A stretch of DNA of 64,000 bases from JAIRVZ01 sp031553415 (GCA_031553415.1 JAVBLO010000007.1:124001-188000), one strand, 5' to 3'. Numbered from the stretch's first letter, positions 54,369-62,932 are shown. Program-made: numbers and translations. The notes: generated by a model not told the origin, from the sequence alone.

Positions 54369-54464
54369 CCCCTAAATCCCCTAAAGGGGGACTTTGGTGT
54401 TGCTAAATATTTATAGTTGACTATGGTTTATTACCCTCAAAGTCCCCTTTAGGGGATTTAGGGG
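54369..54464. repeat. GC-rich nested palindrome (CCCCTAAATCCCCTAAAGGGG type)
   Basis: Arm 54369-54396 starts CCCCTAAATCCCC and ends ACTTTG. It matches the reverse complement of arm 54438-54464 with one extra G. Each arm also contains CCCCTAAAGGGG, itself a palindrome. The sequence stands out in an AT-rich gap inside the efflux operon. Similar TTTAGGGG/CCCCTAAA repeats are widespread in Bacteroidota intergenic DNA (from memory). Confidence 0.85.
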
Positions 54465-54469
54465 TGGTG

Positions 54470-55723
54470 TTATTCTTCCCTGATGGCATCAATAGCTTTT
54501 ATACGCAATGCTCTTCCCGCAGGTAACATGCCTGCAAATAAACCACAAACTAATAGTATGACAGTTGAGCCTATTGCCGAACCGAAAGAAACCATTGGAT
54601 TGCTAAGAAAAACATTTTCTGCTTTTTGCAGCCAGTAAACATCTGCCAGCTGCAAGCATAAGATACCCAAACTTAATCCCAACAACCCGGAAATGGCAGT
54701 TAAGACGAGACTTTCCGCCATGATTTGCCCAATGATTGTTTTGGGTTTTGCTCCTAAGGCACGACGAATGCCAATTTCTTTGGTTCGTTCTTTTACCGTT
54801 ACTAACATGATATTGCTAACTCCGACAATTCCTGCAATCAGGGTTCCGGAACCAACAATCCAGATTAATATGTTTATACCGATGAATAGGTATCTGAATC
54901 GATCGAACTCTTCTTGCATGTTGAAACCCCAAATAGCCTGATTATCAGTAGGTGCAATATTATTATGAGCTTTCAGGATTTTTTTCATTTCTTCTTCCAT
55001 TTCTTTAACCGGCTTGTCTGGTTTTGCAGTAGCGGCTATCATGTTTATAACATCTCCCTGATTGTTGACTTGTTGTAAGGTCGTGAAAGGGATAGAAATT
55101 GCTTCGGAGGTACGTGCACCCAAACTCATGTTTTCAACTCCTTTGGCGACTCCTATAATCTGGTAATAGATGCCATTAACCTTTATGTATTTTCCTAAAG
55201 GATTTGCTTTTGTCGGAAACAGTTCTTCGTATACCTTAATGCCAATTACGCAAACTTTCCTGTGTTGTGTAATGTCTATCTGGTTTAGAAACCGGCCTTG
55301 CTGCATGAACTGGTTTTCGACGGACTGATAGTTGGAATGGAGGCCGCGGACACCATAAGTGCCGGAATTTTCTCCCATGACTACATTGTTTGGAGATCTG
55401 TCTCCCCACAAAATCGGCGATAATACATCCAGTTCGGCTATTGAATGTTGGATAATTTCCAGGTCACTGTTGTGAATGTTCCAATTTCTTCCTTTTTTGA
55501 AGCCTTTATATGGTTCTCCGGTTTGACTGCTTCCCATGATGCAGGAGTTGGTGGAGAATCCTTCTATGCCTTTCATCATTCCCCGGCTGAGTCCTAATCC
55601 GGAACCCATCATTACTGTCAGCATGAATATCCCCCAGAATACGCCAAACCCGGTAAGTAAACTCCTTACCTTATTCCGGGTTATTGTTACCCATATTTCA
55701 TCGAATCTGTCTAAATCAAACAC
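54470..55723 (-). CDS. MacB-type ABC transporter permease, second copy
   Basis: 417 residues. N-terminal helix (LLTGFGVFWGIFMLTVMMGS), a MacB periplasmic core domain, then three C-terminal FtsX helices with the coupling motif RTKEIGIRRALGAKPKTI and the ending RALRIKAIDAIREE. It is paralogous to the permease at 55818. Two separate permeases with one ATPase suggest a heterodimer. No ATPase is fused, unlike E. coli MacB. Confidence 0.93.
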   Translation of the reverse strand: MFDLDRFDEIWVTITRNKVRSLLTGFGVFWGIFMLTVMMGSGLGLSRGMMKGIEGFSTNSCIMGSSQTGEPYKGFKKGRNWNIHNSDLEIIQHSIAELDVLSPILWGDRSPNNVVMGENSGTYGVRGLHSNYQSVENQFMQQGRFLNQIDITQHRKVCVIGIKVYEELFPTKANPLGKYIKVNGIYYQIIGVAKGVENMSLGARTSEAISIPFTTLQQVNNQGDVINMIAATAKPDKPVKEMEEEMKKILKAHNNIAPTDNQAIWGFNMQEEFDRFRYLFIGINILIWIVGSGTLIAGIVGVSNIMLVTVKERTKEIGIRRALGAKPKTIIGQIMAESLVLTAISGLLGLSLGILCLQLADVYWLQKAENVFLSNPMVSFGSAIGSTVILLVCGLFAGMLPAGRALRIKAIDAIREE

Positions 55724-55730
55724 TTTGGAA

Positions 55731-55815
55731 TTAACAATTAAAAATTAACAATTAAAAATGATTTTGTACTTTTCATTTTTCATTTTTCATTTTTCATTTT
55801 TCATTTTTCATTTTT
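55731..55815. repeat. CATTTTT heptad array between the two permease genes
   Basis: Six perfect tandem copies of CATTTTT occupy 55774-55815. Upstream lies AATTAAC/AATTAAAAATT sequence in about the same step, but this site is not a good hairpin. The array ends 2 nt before the stop codon complement of the permease gene at 55818. Confidence 0.9.
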
Positions 55816-55817
55816 TT

Positions 55818-57068
55818 CTATTCGGCCCTCATGGCTTCTACCGGTGATATATTGACTGCTTTTAATGCCGGAAAATAACCGGCAAGTACTCCTGAAAAAA
55901 TCAATATCAACATGGCTCCGACAGCAATTTTGACATCAATTGTAGGATTATTGAACATCTTTGAAGCTTCTGCCATTTCCGGCGATTGTAAAATGGAATT
56001 AACTAACTCTCCTAATCCGACCCCTAAAAACATTCCGATATAACCAAATATGGAAGTTATAAACACCGATTCCATGATGATACTTCCTAGTATGGAAGAG
56101 GGTTTGGCTCCCAATGCTTTCCGGATGCCTATTTCCCGGGTTCGTTCCCTGACGGTGATTAGCATAATATTGCTGACTCCTATAATTCCGGCAATCAAAG
56201 TGCCTATTCCTATTATCCAGATAAATGCTGTTATGCCGTTGAAAATTCCTACAAATTGAAGATAGTTTTGCAATTGATTCCAGATGCCTACAGCCCTCTC
56301 GTCTTTGGGATCGTGGAAATGTAATATGGATAATTTTTCACGGAGACCTTCCTCAAAAGTTTCGTTTTCTTTTTCGGTAGTGAGGCCTTTTAATGTAAAG
56401 GAAATATCGTCATAACCTTTTCCATTGCGATATAATAATTGAGCAGTTGAAACAGGAATATATGCTTTGGCTTCATCACCCCAGCTATCTTCTTCAAAAA
56501 CACCAATTACATGATAGCTCAAACTCCCTGCGATAAACATTTTACCAACAGGATCTTCGTCTTTGAATAGAACATCTTTCAATCGCTGGTTGATGACCGC
56601 TACTTTCCGGGTTTCTTTAATATCCATTTCATTCAGGAACCGTCCTTGGTTATCTTTTATTTTCAAACCGCTAATGGCTCTGTAATTTGGATTAACCCCC
56701 TGTAACGAACAAGATATGCTGTATGTCTTGTGACTGGCATTTACACTGGTAAAAATTAATCCGGAAATTTCTACTGCTTCAGGTACTTGCTCTCGTATTA
56801 ACTCTAAATCTTTGTCATCGAGTTTTACAGGCCTTCTATCCGGATATCCTTTATATGGGATAGAAGTGCTACGCCCCCAATACTGGATGCTGTTAACTGA
56901 ACGATCTCCGAAATTAGACATAACGCCATTTTTTAGTCCGTTTCCTGACGCAAGTAACATACAAAACATAAATATCCCCCACGAGATAGAGAATCCCGTA
57001 AGAAAAGTACGCATTTTATTCTTTTTAATGGTACTGAATATTTCTGCCCAGTTGTCTAAGTCAAACAT
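55818..57068 (-). CDS. MacB-type ABC transporter permease, first copy
   Basis: 416 residues. N-terminal helix (FLTGFSISWGIFMFCMLLAS), MacB core domain, and FtsX C-terminal helices with RTREIGIRKALGAKPSSI and the ending AVNISPVEAMRAE. It forms the membrane part of the efflux pump together with its paralogue. It sits between two heptad arrays that separate it from the ATPase and the second permease. Confidence 0.93.
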   Translation of the reverse strand: MFDLDNWAEIFSTIKKNKMRTFLTGFSISWGIFMFCMLLASGNGLKNGVMSNFGDRSVNSIQYWGRSTSIPYKGYPDRRPVKLDDKDLELIREQVPEAVEISGLIFTSVNASHKTYSISCSLQGVNPNYRAISGLKIKDNQGRFLNEMDIKETRKVAVINQRLKDVLFKDEDPVGKMFIAGSLSYHVIGVFEEDSWGDEAKAYIPVSTAQLLYRNGKGYDDISFTLKGLTTEKENETFEEGLREKLSILHFHDPKDERAVGIWNQLQNYLQFVGIFNGITAFIWIIGIGTLIAGIIGVSNIMLITVRERTREIGIRKALGAKPSSILGSIIMESVFITSIFGYIGMFLGVGLGELVNSILQSPEMAEASKMFNNPTIDVKIAVGAMLILIFSGVLAGYFPALKAVNISPVEAMRAE

Positions 57069-57165
57069 GATTAAGAGTTAAGAATTAAGAGTTAAGAATT
57101 AAGAGCTAAAAGTTATTTTCGTGCGTAAGCTAACTCTTAACTCTTAATTCTTAACTCTTAACTTC
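57069..57165. repeat. RTTAAGA heptad hairpin (ATPase/permease gap)
   Basis: Left arm: five alternating ATTAAGA/GTTAAGA units from 57070. Right arm (57131-57163): the reversed units. They can pair over about 33 bp. On the minus strand the ATPase C-terminus EVKS and its stop TAA (57151-57153) are encoded by GTTAAGAG units, so the array runs into the coding region. Confidence 0.88.
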
Positions 57166-57825
57166 AATAGTTTCTATGATTCCGTCTTTCAATCGGATGA
57201 TCTTGTCTGTCGCTTCAGCCACACTTTGCTCATGGGTAACAATAATCATGGTCATACCTTCATCATTTACTTCCCTGAGAATCTGCATTACTTCTTCTGA
57301 TGTTTTACTATCAAGAGCTCCGGTTGGTTCATCGGCCAGGATGATCTGGGGTTTGGCTATCAACGCACGGGCGATGGCTACCCGTTGTTTCTGTCCGCCT
57401 GAAAGTTCGTTAGGCATGTGCGAAGCCCATTCTTTTAATCCTAATTTATCTAAATACTCCAATGCTATATTATTCCTTTTTTTTCTGCTTATTCCTTGAT
57501 AATAAAGAGGAAGCGCCACATTTTCCATGGCATTTTTAAAAGAAATAAGATTAAATGACTGGAAAATAAAACCAATCATCTTGTTTCTTAATTCTGCAGA
57601 CTTGGTTTCACTCAGATTTTTAATCAATAAATTGTTAAGATAATACTCGCCGGTATCGTAAGTATCCAATATGCCTAAAATATTGAGTAGTGTTGATTTT
57701 CCCGAACCGGAAGCACCCATGATTGAAACCATTTCGCCTTGTGCGATGTACAAGTCAATGCCTTTCAGCACATGTAGTGCAGCCCCGTTGTGGTAAGTTT
57801 TATTGATACCCTTAAGATTTATCAT
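57151..57825 (-). CDS. ABC transporter ATP-binding protein (LolD/MacB type)
   Basis: 224 residues. Walker A is MGASGSGKST, the signature is ELSGGQKQRVAIARAL, and Walker B is PQIILADEPTGALDS, with THEQSVAEATDKII as the H-loop region. It powers the two MacB-type permeases downstream. It is the first gene of a five-gene leftward operon (ATPase, permease, permease, adaptor, TolC channel) with a full consensus promoter at 57939-57971. The last residues are encoded inside a repeat array. Confidence 0.95.
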   Translation of the reverse strand: MINLKGINKTYHNGAALHVLKGIDLYIAQGEMVSIMGASGSGKSTLLNILGILDTYDTGEYYLNNLLIKNLSETKSAELRNKMIGFIFQSFNLISFKNAMENVALPLYYQGISRKKRNNIALEYLDKLGLKEWASHMPNELSGGQKQRVAIARALIAKPQIILADEPTGALDSKTSEEVMQILREVNDEGMTMIIVTHEQSVAEATDKIIRLKDGIIETIEVKS

Positions 57826-57847
57826 TATAAAGCGTCTAATTTGTAAT

Positions 57848-57886
57848 TAATAACGTCAAGATCAATAACGTCACCACATAAATAAC
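57848..57886. repeat. Three AATAACG direct repeats in the efflux operon leader
   Basis: AATAACGTCA at 57848-57857 and 57863-57872, then AATAACG at 57880-57886, spaced 15 and 17 bp. They lie between the promoter and the ATPase start, and may be a regulator-binding site. The rest of the 320-nt gap (57826-58145) holds the two divergent promoters and AT-rich sequence. Confidence 0.5.
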
Positions 57887-57938
57887 GAATAAGTGTAATT
57901 TACATAACAATTAGACGAACATTTATTGGGATTGGTTA

Positions 57939-57971
57939 CAAAAATATAAATATTTTTTTGTCCTTTTCAAA
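57939..57971 (-). promoter_or_regulatory. Consensus promoter of the efflux operon
   Basis: On the minus strand, TTTG (57971-57968) and TATTTTTG (57946-57939) are 21 nt apart, a full Bacteroidota promoter. The leader to the ATPase ATG is about 105 nt. Confidence 0.75.
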
Positions 57972-58063
57972 CACAAAACCGAAACTTGATATTTATAAGA
58001 AATTTTACCTTATATGCATTGTAATTCATAGTTTTGCTTATGTAATTAATTATTTTTAACTTA

Positions 58064-58095
58064 TTTGGTTGTCTTATTTTGTTTGTGTATTTTTG
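58064..58095 (+). promoter_or_regulatory. Consensus promoter of nfnAB
   Basis: TTTG (58064-58067) and TATTTTTG (58088-58095) are 20 nt apart, an exact fit to the Bacteroidota consensus. The ATG is 50 nt downstream. Confidence 0.8.
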
Positions 58096-58145
58096 CTGCT
58101 TAATTATCGGAAATTAAAACAAAATAACGTGTTGTTATAGCAAAA

Positions 58146-58937
58146 ATGAATAAGATTGTTAAAAAGGAGTATCTCTCCGAAAATGTCATTAAACTGGAAG
58201 TTGAAGCTCCTTTGATTGCTAAATCAAGAAAAGCGGGCCATTTTGTCATTGTGAAAGTGGGGAAATATGGCGAACGAATTCCTCTGACTATTGCTTCGGC
58301 TGATAAAGAAAAAGGGACTATAACCTTGGTTATTCAGGCTGTAGGCAATTCTTCAAAGAAAATTTGTGCTTTGAACGAAGGCGAGAATATTACCGATTTG
58401 GTTGGTCCATTGGGTAAAGCGACTCATATCGAAAATTTCGGGACGGTTGTTTGCGCTTGCGGAGGTGTTGGAACCGCACCTATGTTGCCGATTGTTGAAG
58501 CTATGAAAGCTGCCGGAAACAAAGTGATTACCGTACTAGCTGCGCGTACTAAAGATTTGATTATCCTGGAGAAAGAAATGAAAGATTTTTCAGATGAAGT
58601 GATTATCATGACTGATGATGGTTCGTATGGCAAAAAAGGATTGGTGACCAATGGTGTGGAAGAAGTTATACAAAGGGAAATAGTAGATCTTTGTGTGACC
58701 ATTGGCCCTGCTATTATGATGAAATTCGTATCACTTCTTACAGCCAGGTACAATGTTCCTACTGTGGCTTCCCTTAACACGATAATGGTCGATGGAACCG
58801 GGATGTGTGGTGCATGCCGCATTACTGTCGGGGGAAAAACCAAATTCGTTTGTGTGGATGGCCCGGAATTTGATGCTCATCAGGTAGATTTTGATGAAAT
58901 GTTGATGAGACTCAGTGCATATAAAGACATAGAATAA
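58146..58937 (+). CDS. nfnA: NfnA: small subunit of NADH-dependent ferredoxin:NADP+ oxidoreductase
   Basis: 263 residues. FAD/NAD-binding ferredoxin-reductase fold: ERIPLTIASAD for FAD and CACGGVGTAPMLPIVEAM for NAD. A [2Fe-2S] cluster site near the end has C221, C224 and C236 (GMCGACRITV, KFVCVDGPEFDAH). With NfnB it forms a flavin-based electron-bifurcating transhydrogenase that makes NADPH from NADH and reduced ferredoxin, which fits an anaerobe. Annotation pipelines often call it sulfide dehydrogenase or dihydroorotate dehydrogenase-like. The nfnB start follows after 10 nt. Confidence 0.9.
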   Translation: MNKIVKKEYLSENVIKLEVEAPLIAKSRKAGHFVIVKVGKYGERIPLTIASADKEKGTITLVIQAVGNSSKKICALNEGENITDLVGPLGKATHIENFGTVVCACGGVGTAPMLPIVEAMKAAGNKVITVLAARTKDLIILEKEMKDFSDEVIIMTDDGSYGKKGLVTNGVEEVIQREIVDLCVTIGPAIMMKFVSLLTARYNVPTVASLNTIMVDGTGMCGACRITVGGKTKFVCVDGPEFDAHQVDFDEMLMRLSAYKDIE

Positions 58938-58947
58938 CGAGAATTCA

Positions 58948-60414
58948 ATGGCAACAACAGAATATTTGAAAGAACAACGCAACCAACCGTGGAGGGAAGA
59001 ATTGCGTAAACAAATGAAGAATAAAGAACGTGCGGATATTACCCGCGTTCACATGAATGAACTTGATCCTGAGATCCGCAGTCATAATTATGAAGAAGTG
59101 AATCTGGGATTAACTAAAGAACAAGCTTTACTCGAAGCCAAGCGTTGTTTGGATTGTCCTGATCCCGCATGTATAACCGGTTGTCCGGTCGAGATAAATA
59201 TACCCGGATTTATTAAAAACATTGAAAGAGGAGAGTTTCTTGAAGCTGCCAAAACATTGAAAGAAACTTCTGCACTACCAGCTGTTTGTGGCCGGGTTTG
59301 CCCGCAGGAAAAACAGTGCGAGAGCAAATGTATTCACCTGAAAATGAATAAAGAGGCTGTTGCAATCGGACATTTGGAACGTTTCGCCGCCGATTATGAA
59401 CGTGAAAGCGGGAAAATGTCTGTTCCGGAAGTCGCTTTTGCCAATGGAATTAAAATAGCTGTTGTAGGTTCAGGGCCTGCCGGTTTATCTTTTGCCGGCG
59501 ATATGGCCAAATTCGGGTATGATGTAACTGTTTTCGAAGCATTGCATGAAATCGGAGGAGTTTTGAAATATGGTATTCCTGAATTCCGTTTGCCCAATGA
59601 AATTGTAGATGTGGAAATTGATATCCTTCAAAAAATGGGTGTAAAATTTATTTCCAACTGTATAGTTGGTAAGACAATCAGTTATGAAGATGTGCACGAG
59701 GAAGGTTTCAAAGGTATTTTCATTGCCAGTGGCGCCGGATTGCCTAATTTCATGAATATCCCGGGAGAAAATTTAGTTGGTGTGCTTTCTTCAAATGAGT
59801 ATCTGACTCGTGTGAATTTGATGGCTGCAGGTAAAGCCTATTCGGATACTCCTGTATTGAAAGGTCACAAAGTTGCCATTATCGGTGGAGGAAACACTGC
59901 CATGGATTCTGTCCGTACCGCCCGCAGATTGGGTGCTGAAAGAGCCATGATTGTTTACCGCCGTTCGGAAGAAGAAATGCCGGCACGTATTGAAGAAGTC
60001 AAACATGCTAAAGAAGAAGGAGTTGAATTCCTGACTTTACATAATCCCATAGAATATATCGGAGATGAAAAAGGCCGTGTGAAACAAATGCGTTTGCAAA
60101 AAATGGAACTTGGCGAACCGGATGCTTCCGGAAGGAGAAAACCTGTTCCAATCGAAGGCGCCATAGATACAATTGATGTTGATGAAGTTATAGTGAGTGT
60201 AGGAGTATCTCCGAATCCTTTAATCCCAAGTGCTTTTAAAGGTTTGTCTGTGAGCAAATGGGGTACGATTATAGTAAACCAGGAAACGATGCAATCAGAC
60301 ATATCTGATGTTTATGCCGGAGGCGATATCGTCAGGGGAGGAGCAACTGTGATTTTAGCGATGGGAGATGGGCGAAAAGCTGCTGCAGCTATGCATGAAA
60401 GTTTGAAAACATAA
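58948..60414 (+). CDS. nfnB: NfnB: large subunit (glutamate-synthase small-chain type)
   Basis: 488 residues. An N-terminal domain has two [4Fe-4S] sites (AKRCLDCPDPACITGCPVE, then CGRVCPQEKQCESKC). Two dinucleotide folds follow: VVGSGPAGLSFAG for FAD and IIGGGNTAMDSVRTARRLG for NADPH. It ends VYAGGDIVRGGATVILAMG. The layout equals the beta chain of glutamate synthase, but pairing with NfnA rather than a GltB-type large chain supports the bifurcating transhydrogenase call. The terminator at 60436 ends the operon. Confidence 0.92.
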   Translation: MATTEYLKEQRNQPWREELRKQMKNKERADITRVHMNELDPEIRSHNYEEVNLGLTKEQALLEAKRCLDCPDPACITGCPVEINIPGFIKNIERGEFLEAAKTLKETSALPAVCGRVCPQEKQCESKCIHLKMNKEAVAIGHLERFAADYERESGKMSVPEVAFANGIKIAVVGSGPAGLSFAGDMAKFGYDVTVFEALHEIGGVLKYGIPEFRLPNEIVDVEIDILQKMGVKFISNCIVGKTISYEDVHEEGFKGIFIASGAGLPNFMNIPGENLVGVLSSNEYLTRVNLMAAGKAYSDTPVLKGHKVAIIGGGNTAMDSVRTARRLGAERAMIVYRRSEEEMPARIEEVKHAKEEGVEFLTLHNPIEYIGDEKGRVKQMRLQKMELGEPDASGRRKPVPIEGAIDTIDVDEVIVSVGVSPNPLIPSAFKGLSVSKWGTIIVNQETMQSDISDVYAGGDIVRGGATVILAMGDGRKAAAAMHESLKT

Positions 60415-60435
60415 TATTTATTTGTTAGATATTGG

Positions 60436-60475
60436 GCGGATTGATGAGTTTATAAAAGACTCTCAATCCGCTTTT
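60436..60475 (+). terminator. Intrinsic terminator after nfnB
   Basis: GCGGATTGA (60436-60444) pairs with TCAATCCGC (60463-60471), extended by GAGT/ACTC with a bulged T, and is followed by TTTT. The remaining part of the 388-nt gap (60415-60802) holds the promoter and leader described next. Confidence 0.88.
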
Positions 60476-60587
60476 GCATGTCTTACCCCTTAGGATTACA
60501 ACTTAAAACGTATAACTCAAATAGATCCCAATTTGAAATTAGATAAAAAATAGAAATTTTATAATAATAAAAAAAATAAAAAGAATT

Positions 60588-60622
60588 TTTGTTTCTATAT
60601 TCAAAAACAATTTTTACATTTG
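60588..60622 (+). promoter_or_regulatory. Probable promoter of the beta-helix gene, with a long leader
   Basis: TTTG (60588-60591) and TACATTTG (60615-60622) are 23 nt apart, slightly wider than usual. The ~175-nt leader has an 8-codon ORF (ATG 60655 to TAA 60681) and two direct copies of CCAAAACnnGTTGAAT (60697, 60720) with a 23-nt period. Confidence 0.5.
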
Positions 60623-60802
60623 CCCCGATTATTAACTAAAAACCCAATTGATTATGGCAATGAATTATATTATAACTTAAGGATGTTGTTTTTTATCCAA
60701 AACTGGTTGAATTTCGATACCAAAACAAGTTGAATACAAAAAAAATAATACCAAAATTTAAAACCAAATCTTGTGTCTTCACTAGATTAATACAAAAAGA
60801 TC

Positions 60803-62836
60803 ATGAAAAGAAAGATTTTATTCTTAGCAGCCGTGCTGTTATCTTCACTCGGTTTTGCTACTACAATCATTGTACCTGCCAATGGTAGAGTATATGTAAT
60901 ACAAAATGCTACCGGCGATGGTAGTGGTTGGCGAAATGCATCCGGCAGTCTGGCCGATGTGTTGAGTCAAGCTGCAAGCAACGGTACTACAGAAATCTGG
61001 GTAGCTTCTGGTACTTATAAACCGGAATACAGAGCAGGTAATGGTACAACCGACCGCGACAAATCTTTTGTGTTAGTAAAAAATGTAAAAATTTATGGTG
61101 GTTTTGCCGGTACGGAAAATTCTATTAGCGAACGGAAAATAGCAGAAAATATTACCATCCTGAGTGGTGACCTTGATGATAATGATACTACAGAAAAATC
61201 TACGCTTAGCGACAACTGTTACCATGTGATTATCTCTGCGGAAGATGTAGGAACAGCCCTCTTGGATGGATTCACCATAACCGGAGGAAATGCCGATGGT
61301 AGCGATACCTTTACTGTAAATGGGAAAGGGATATACAGGGAGTTCGGTGGCGGACTATACAATATGACTTCTTCTCCAACGGTAACCAATTGTAATTTTG
61401 TAAATAATATTGCATATCGAGGTGGTGGAATATACAATACTTCTTCTACCTCGACGATAACTAATTGCAGTTTTTCAAATAATTCTGCTGTTGACGGTGG
61501 CGGGATATATAATACATCCTCTTCCCCAACAATAATGAATTGTACTTTCGCGAATAATACCGCATCGGCTGCCGGTGGTGGAATCCGAAATACAGGGTCA
61601 ACTACCAAACCTGTTTTTTCTAATAGTATTATTTATAACAATACAAATACTGCAGGAACTATTGATAATGTGATCAATACGAGTAATGCTGTTCCCACAT
61701 ATAGATATAGTCTGGTACAAGGCTGTAGCGGTAGTTCTAACTGGAATACCAATTTTGGAGCGAAAACTCAAGATAAGGGTAATAACATAGATGATGACCC
61801 CATGTTTGTCGATGTGGCTAACACTAACCTGCAATTAAAAAAAGGTAGTCCGTGCATAGATAGTGGATTAAATTCGGCCAATAGAACACCTACAGACCTG
61901 GCAGGCAATGTACGTATTTATAATACGGCTATTGATATGGGGGCGTATGAATATCAGGGCTCAAATTCTTTGTATATTGAGGCCGATGAAATTAAAACAA
62001 AATCGGATTATATTTTGGGAAGATATGAGGATATTATTATAAAATCGAATGACACTTCTACTGGTCAATTGACTATTCCTGCTGGTGAATCGTTGACAGT
62101 TAACGGAGTAATTAAATTCGAGAAAACCATTACTTCAGCTCAATGCTACTCTCTTGGTTTTCCATTTGATATCCAAACAATATATAGCGAGTTGTATAAT
62201 GGAGATGCATTAGTTTCTTACTTGCAAGGATATGGTGGCGATTTTTGGATGAAAGGTTATGATGAAGTAGAACGTGAATTTTATTTTAAGGACTTTGGCG
62301 ATGAGAACTCAACAGATCGATGGGTAGCTGGTGAAGGGTGTGTTTTACAATTTCCAAGCGTTTTCAATAACAAGGTTGTCACTTTTGTTTCAGAAAATAA
62401 TCCGGTATTGAAATCTGCTACCGACTTTGCCTCTATTGAAGAGACAGGAAGGTATTGCTTAAAAGCCAATCCTTCTGTATCTAACATATCATTAACTGAT
62501 GGTGTAAGCAATATCCATTATTATCCGTTTAATGGTACAAAAACTTTTTTGCACGTTGCTGAAGGGACTTTTCTGTTATTGAAGCCATTTGAATCATTGG
62601 TGTTAATAAATGTAACAGATAAGACAAATATTGTATTGAAATCCATTAGTATGGAGAATGTGGCAACCGATTCTCCCAATGTTAAAATAGAAGAAGATGA
62701 AATAATCGATACGCATTATTACAATTTGCAGGGAATCGAAATAAAAGAGCCTGTGGATAATGGTGTTTATATTGAGAAGAAAATTTATAAGTTTCAAAAA
62801 GTAAAAATAAAGAAAGTTTTATATAATAACCAATAA
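60803..62836 (+). CDS. Secreted right-handed parallel beta-helix protein
   Basis: 677 residues. Signal peptide (about 1-19, MKRKILFLAAVLLSSLGFA). An N-terminal cap (GSGWRNASGSLADVLSQA, WVASGTYKP) and a polymorphic-repeat beta helix follow, with rungs of 25 residues in the form GGGxYNxxSxPTxxNCxFxN from residue 182. It ends in DLAGNVRIYNTAIDMGAYEY, common in choice-of-anchor beta-helix proteins. The C-terminal part (about 400-677) is beta-rich and closes with YYNLQGIEIKEPVDNGVYI, like Bacteroidales surface-sorting ends. It is probably a surface adhesin or glycan-binding protein. No lyase or hydrolase active site is evident. Confidence 0.85.
   Translation: MKRKILFLAAVLLSSLGFATTIIVPANGRVYVIQNATGDGSGWRNASGSLADVLSQAASNGTTEIWVASGTYKPEYRAGNGTTDRDKSFVLVKNVKIYGGFAGTENSISERKIAENITILSGDLDDNDTTEKSTLSDNCYHVIISAEDVGTALLDGFTITGGNADGSDTFTVNGKGIYREFGGGLYNMTSSPTVTNCNFVNNIAYRGGGIYNTSSTSTITNCSFSNNSAVDGGGIYNTSSSPTIMNCTFANNTASAAGGGIRNTGSTTKPVFSNSIIYNNTNTAGTIDNVINTSNAVPTYRYSLVQGCSGSSNWNTNFGAKTQDKGNNIDDDPMFVDVANTNLQLKKGSPCIDSGLNSANRTPTDLAGNVRIYNTAIDMGAYEYQGSNSLYIEADEIKTKSDYILGRYEDIIIKSNDTSTGQLTIPAGESLTVNGVIKFEKTITSAQCYSLGFPFDIQTIYSELYNGDALVSYLQGYGGDFWMKGYDEVEREFYFKDFGDENSTDRWVAGEGCVLQFPSVFNNKVVTFVSENNPVLKSATDFASIEETGRYCLKANPSVSNISLTDGVSNIHYYPFNGTKTFLHVAEGTFLLLKPFESLVLINVTDKTNIVLKSISMENVATDSPNVKIEEDEIIDTHYYNLQGIEIKEPVDNGVYIEKKIYKFQKVKIKKVLYNNQ
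61346..61573 (+). repeat. 75-nt in-frame tandem repeat in the beta-helix gene
   Basis: Units at 61346-61420, 61421-61495 and 61496-61573 (the third is 78 nt) each encode one 25- or 26-residue helix turn starting GGGxYN. DNA similarity between units suggests recent amplification. Confidence 0.85.
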
Positions 62837-62896
62837 CCAATTATATAGTATAGAAAGAAAAATGGTCATATCATTTTGATTAAAAAATTGGCGCGT

Positions 62897-62932
62897 TTTG
62901 TTCCTGCTTATATGAATTATCATGTATATTTG
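62897..62932 (+). promoter_or_regulatory. Possible promoter of the response-regulator gene
   Basis: TATATTTG (62925-62932) fits the -7 consensus and is flanked by CATG on both sides. TTTG (62897-62900) is 24 nt upstream, wider than the norm. Confidence 0.45.

Noticed and set aside
55731..57165. Heptad arrays as CRISPR arrays
   Set aside because: Units are only 7 bp with no spacers, and no cas genes are present in the window.
58948..60414. Calling the large Nfn subunit a glutamate synthase beta chain
   Set aside because: It is paired with an NfnA-type flavoprotein and no large glutamate synthase chain is nearby.
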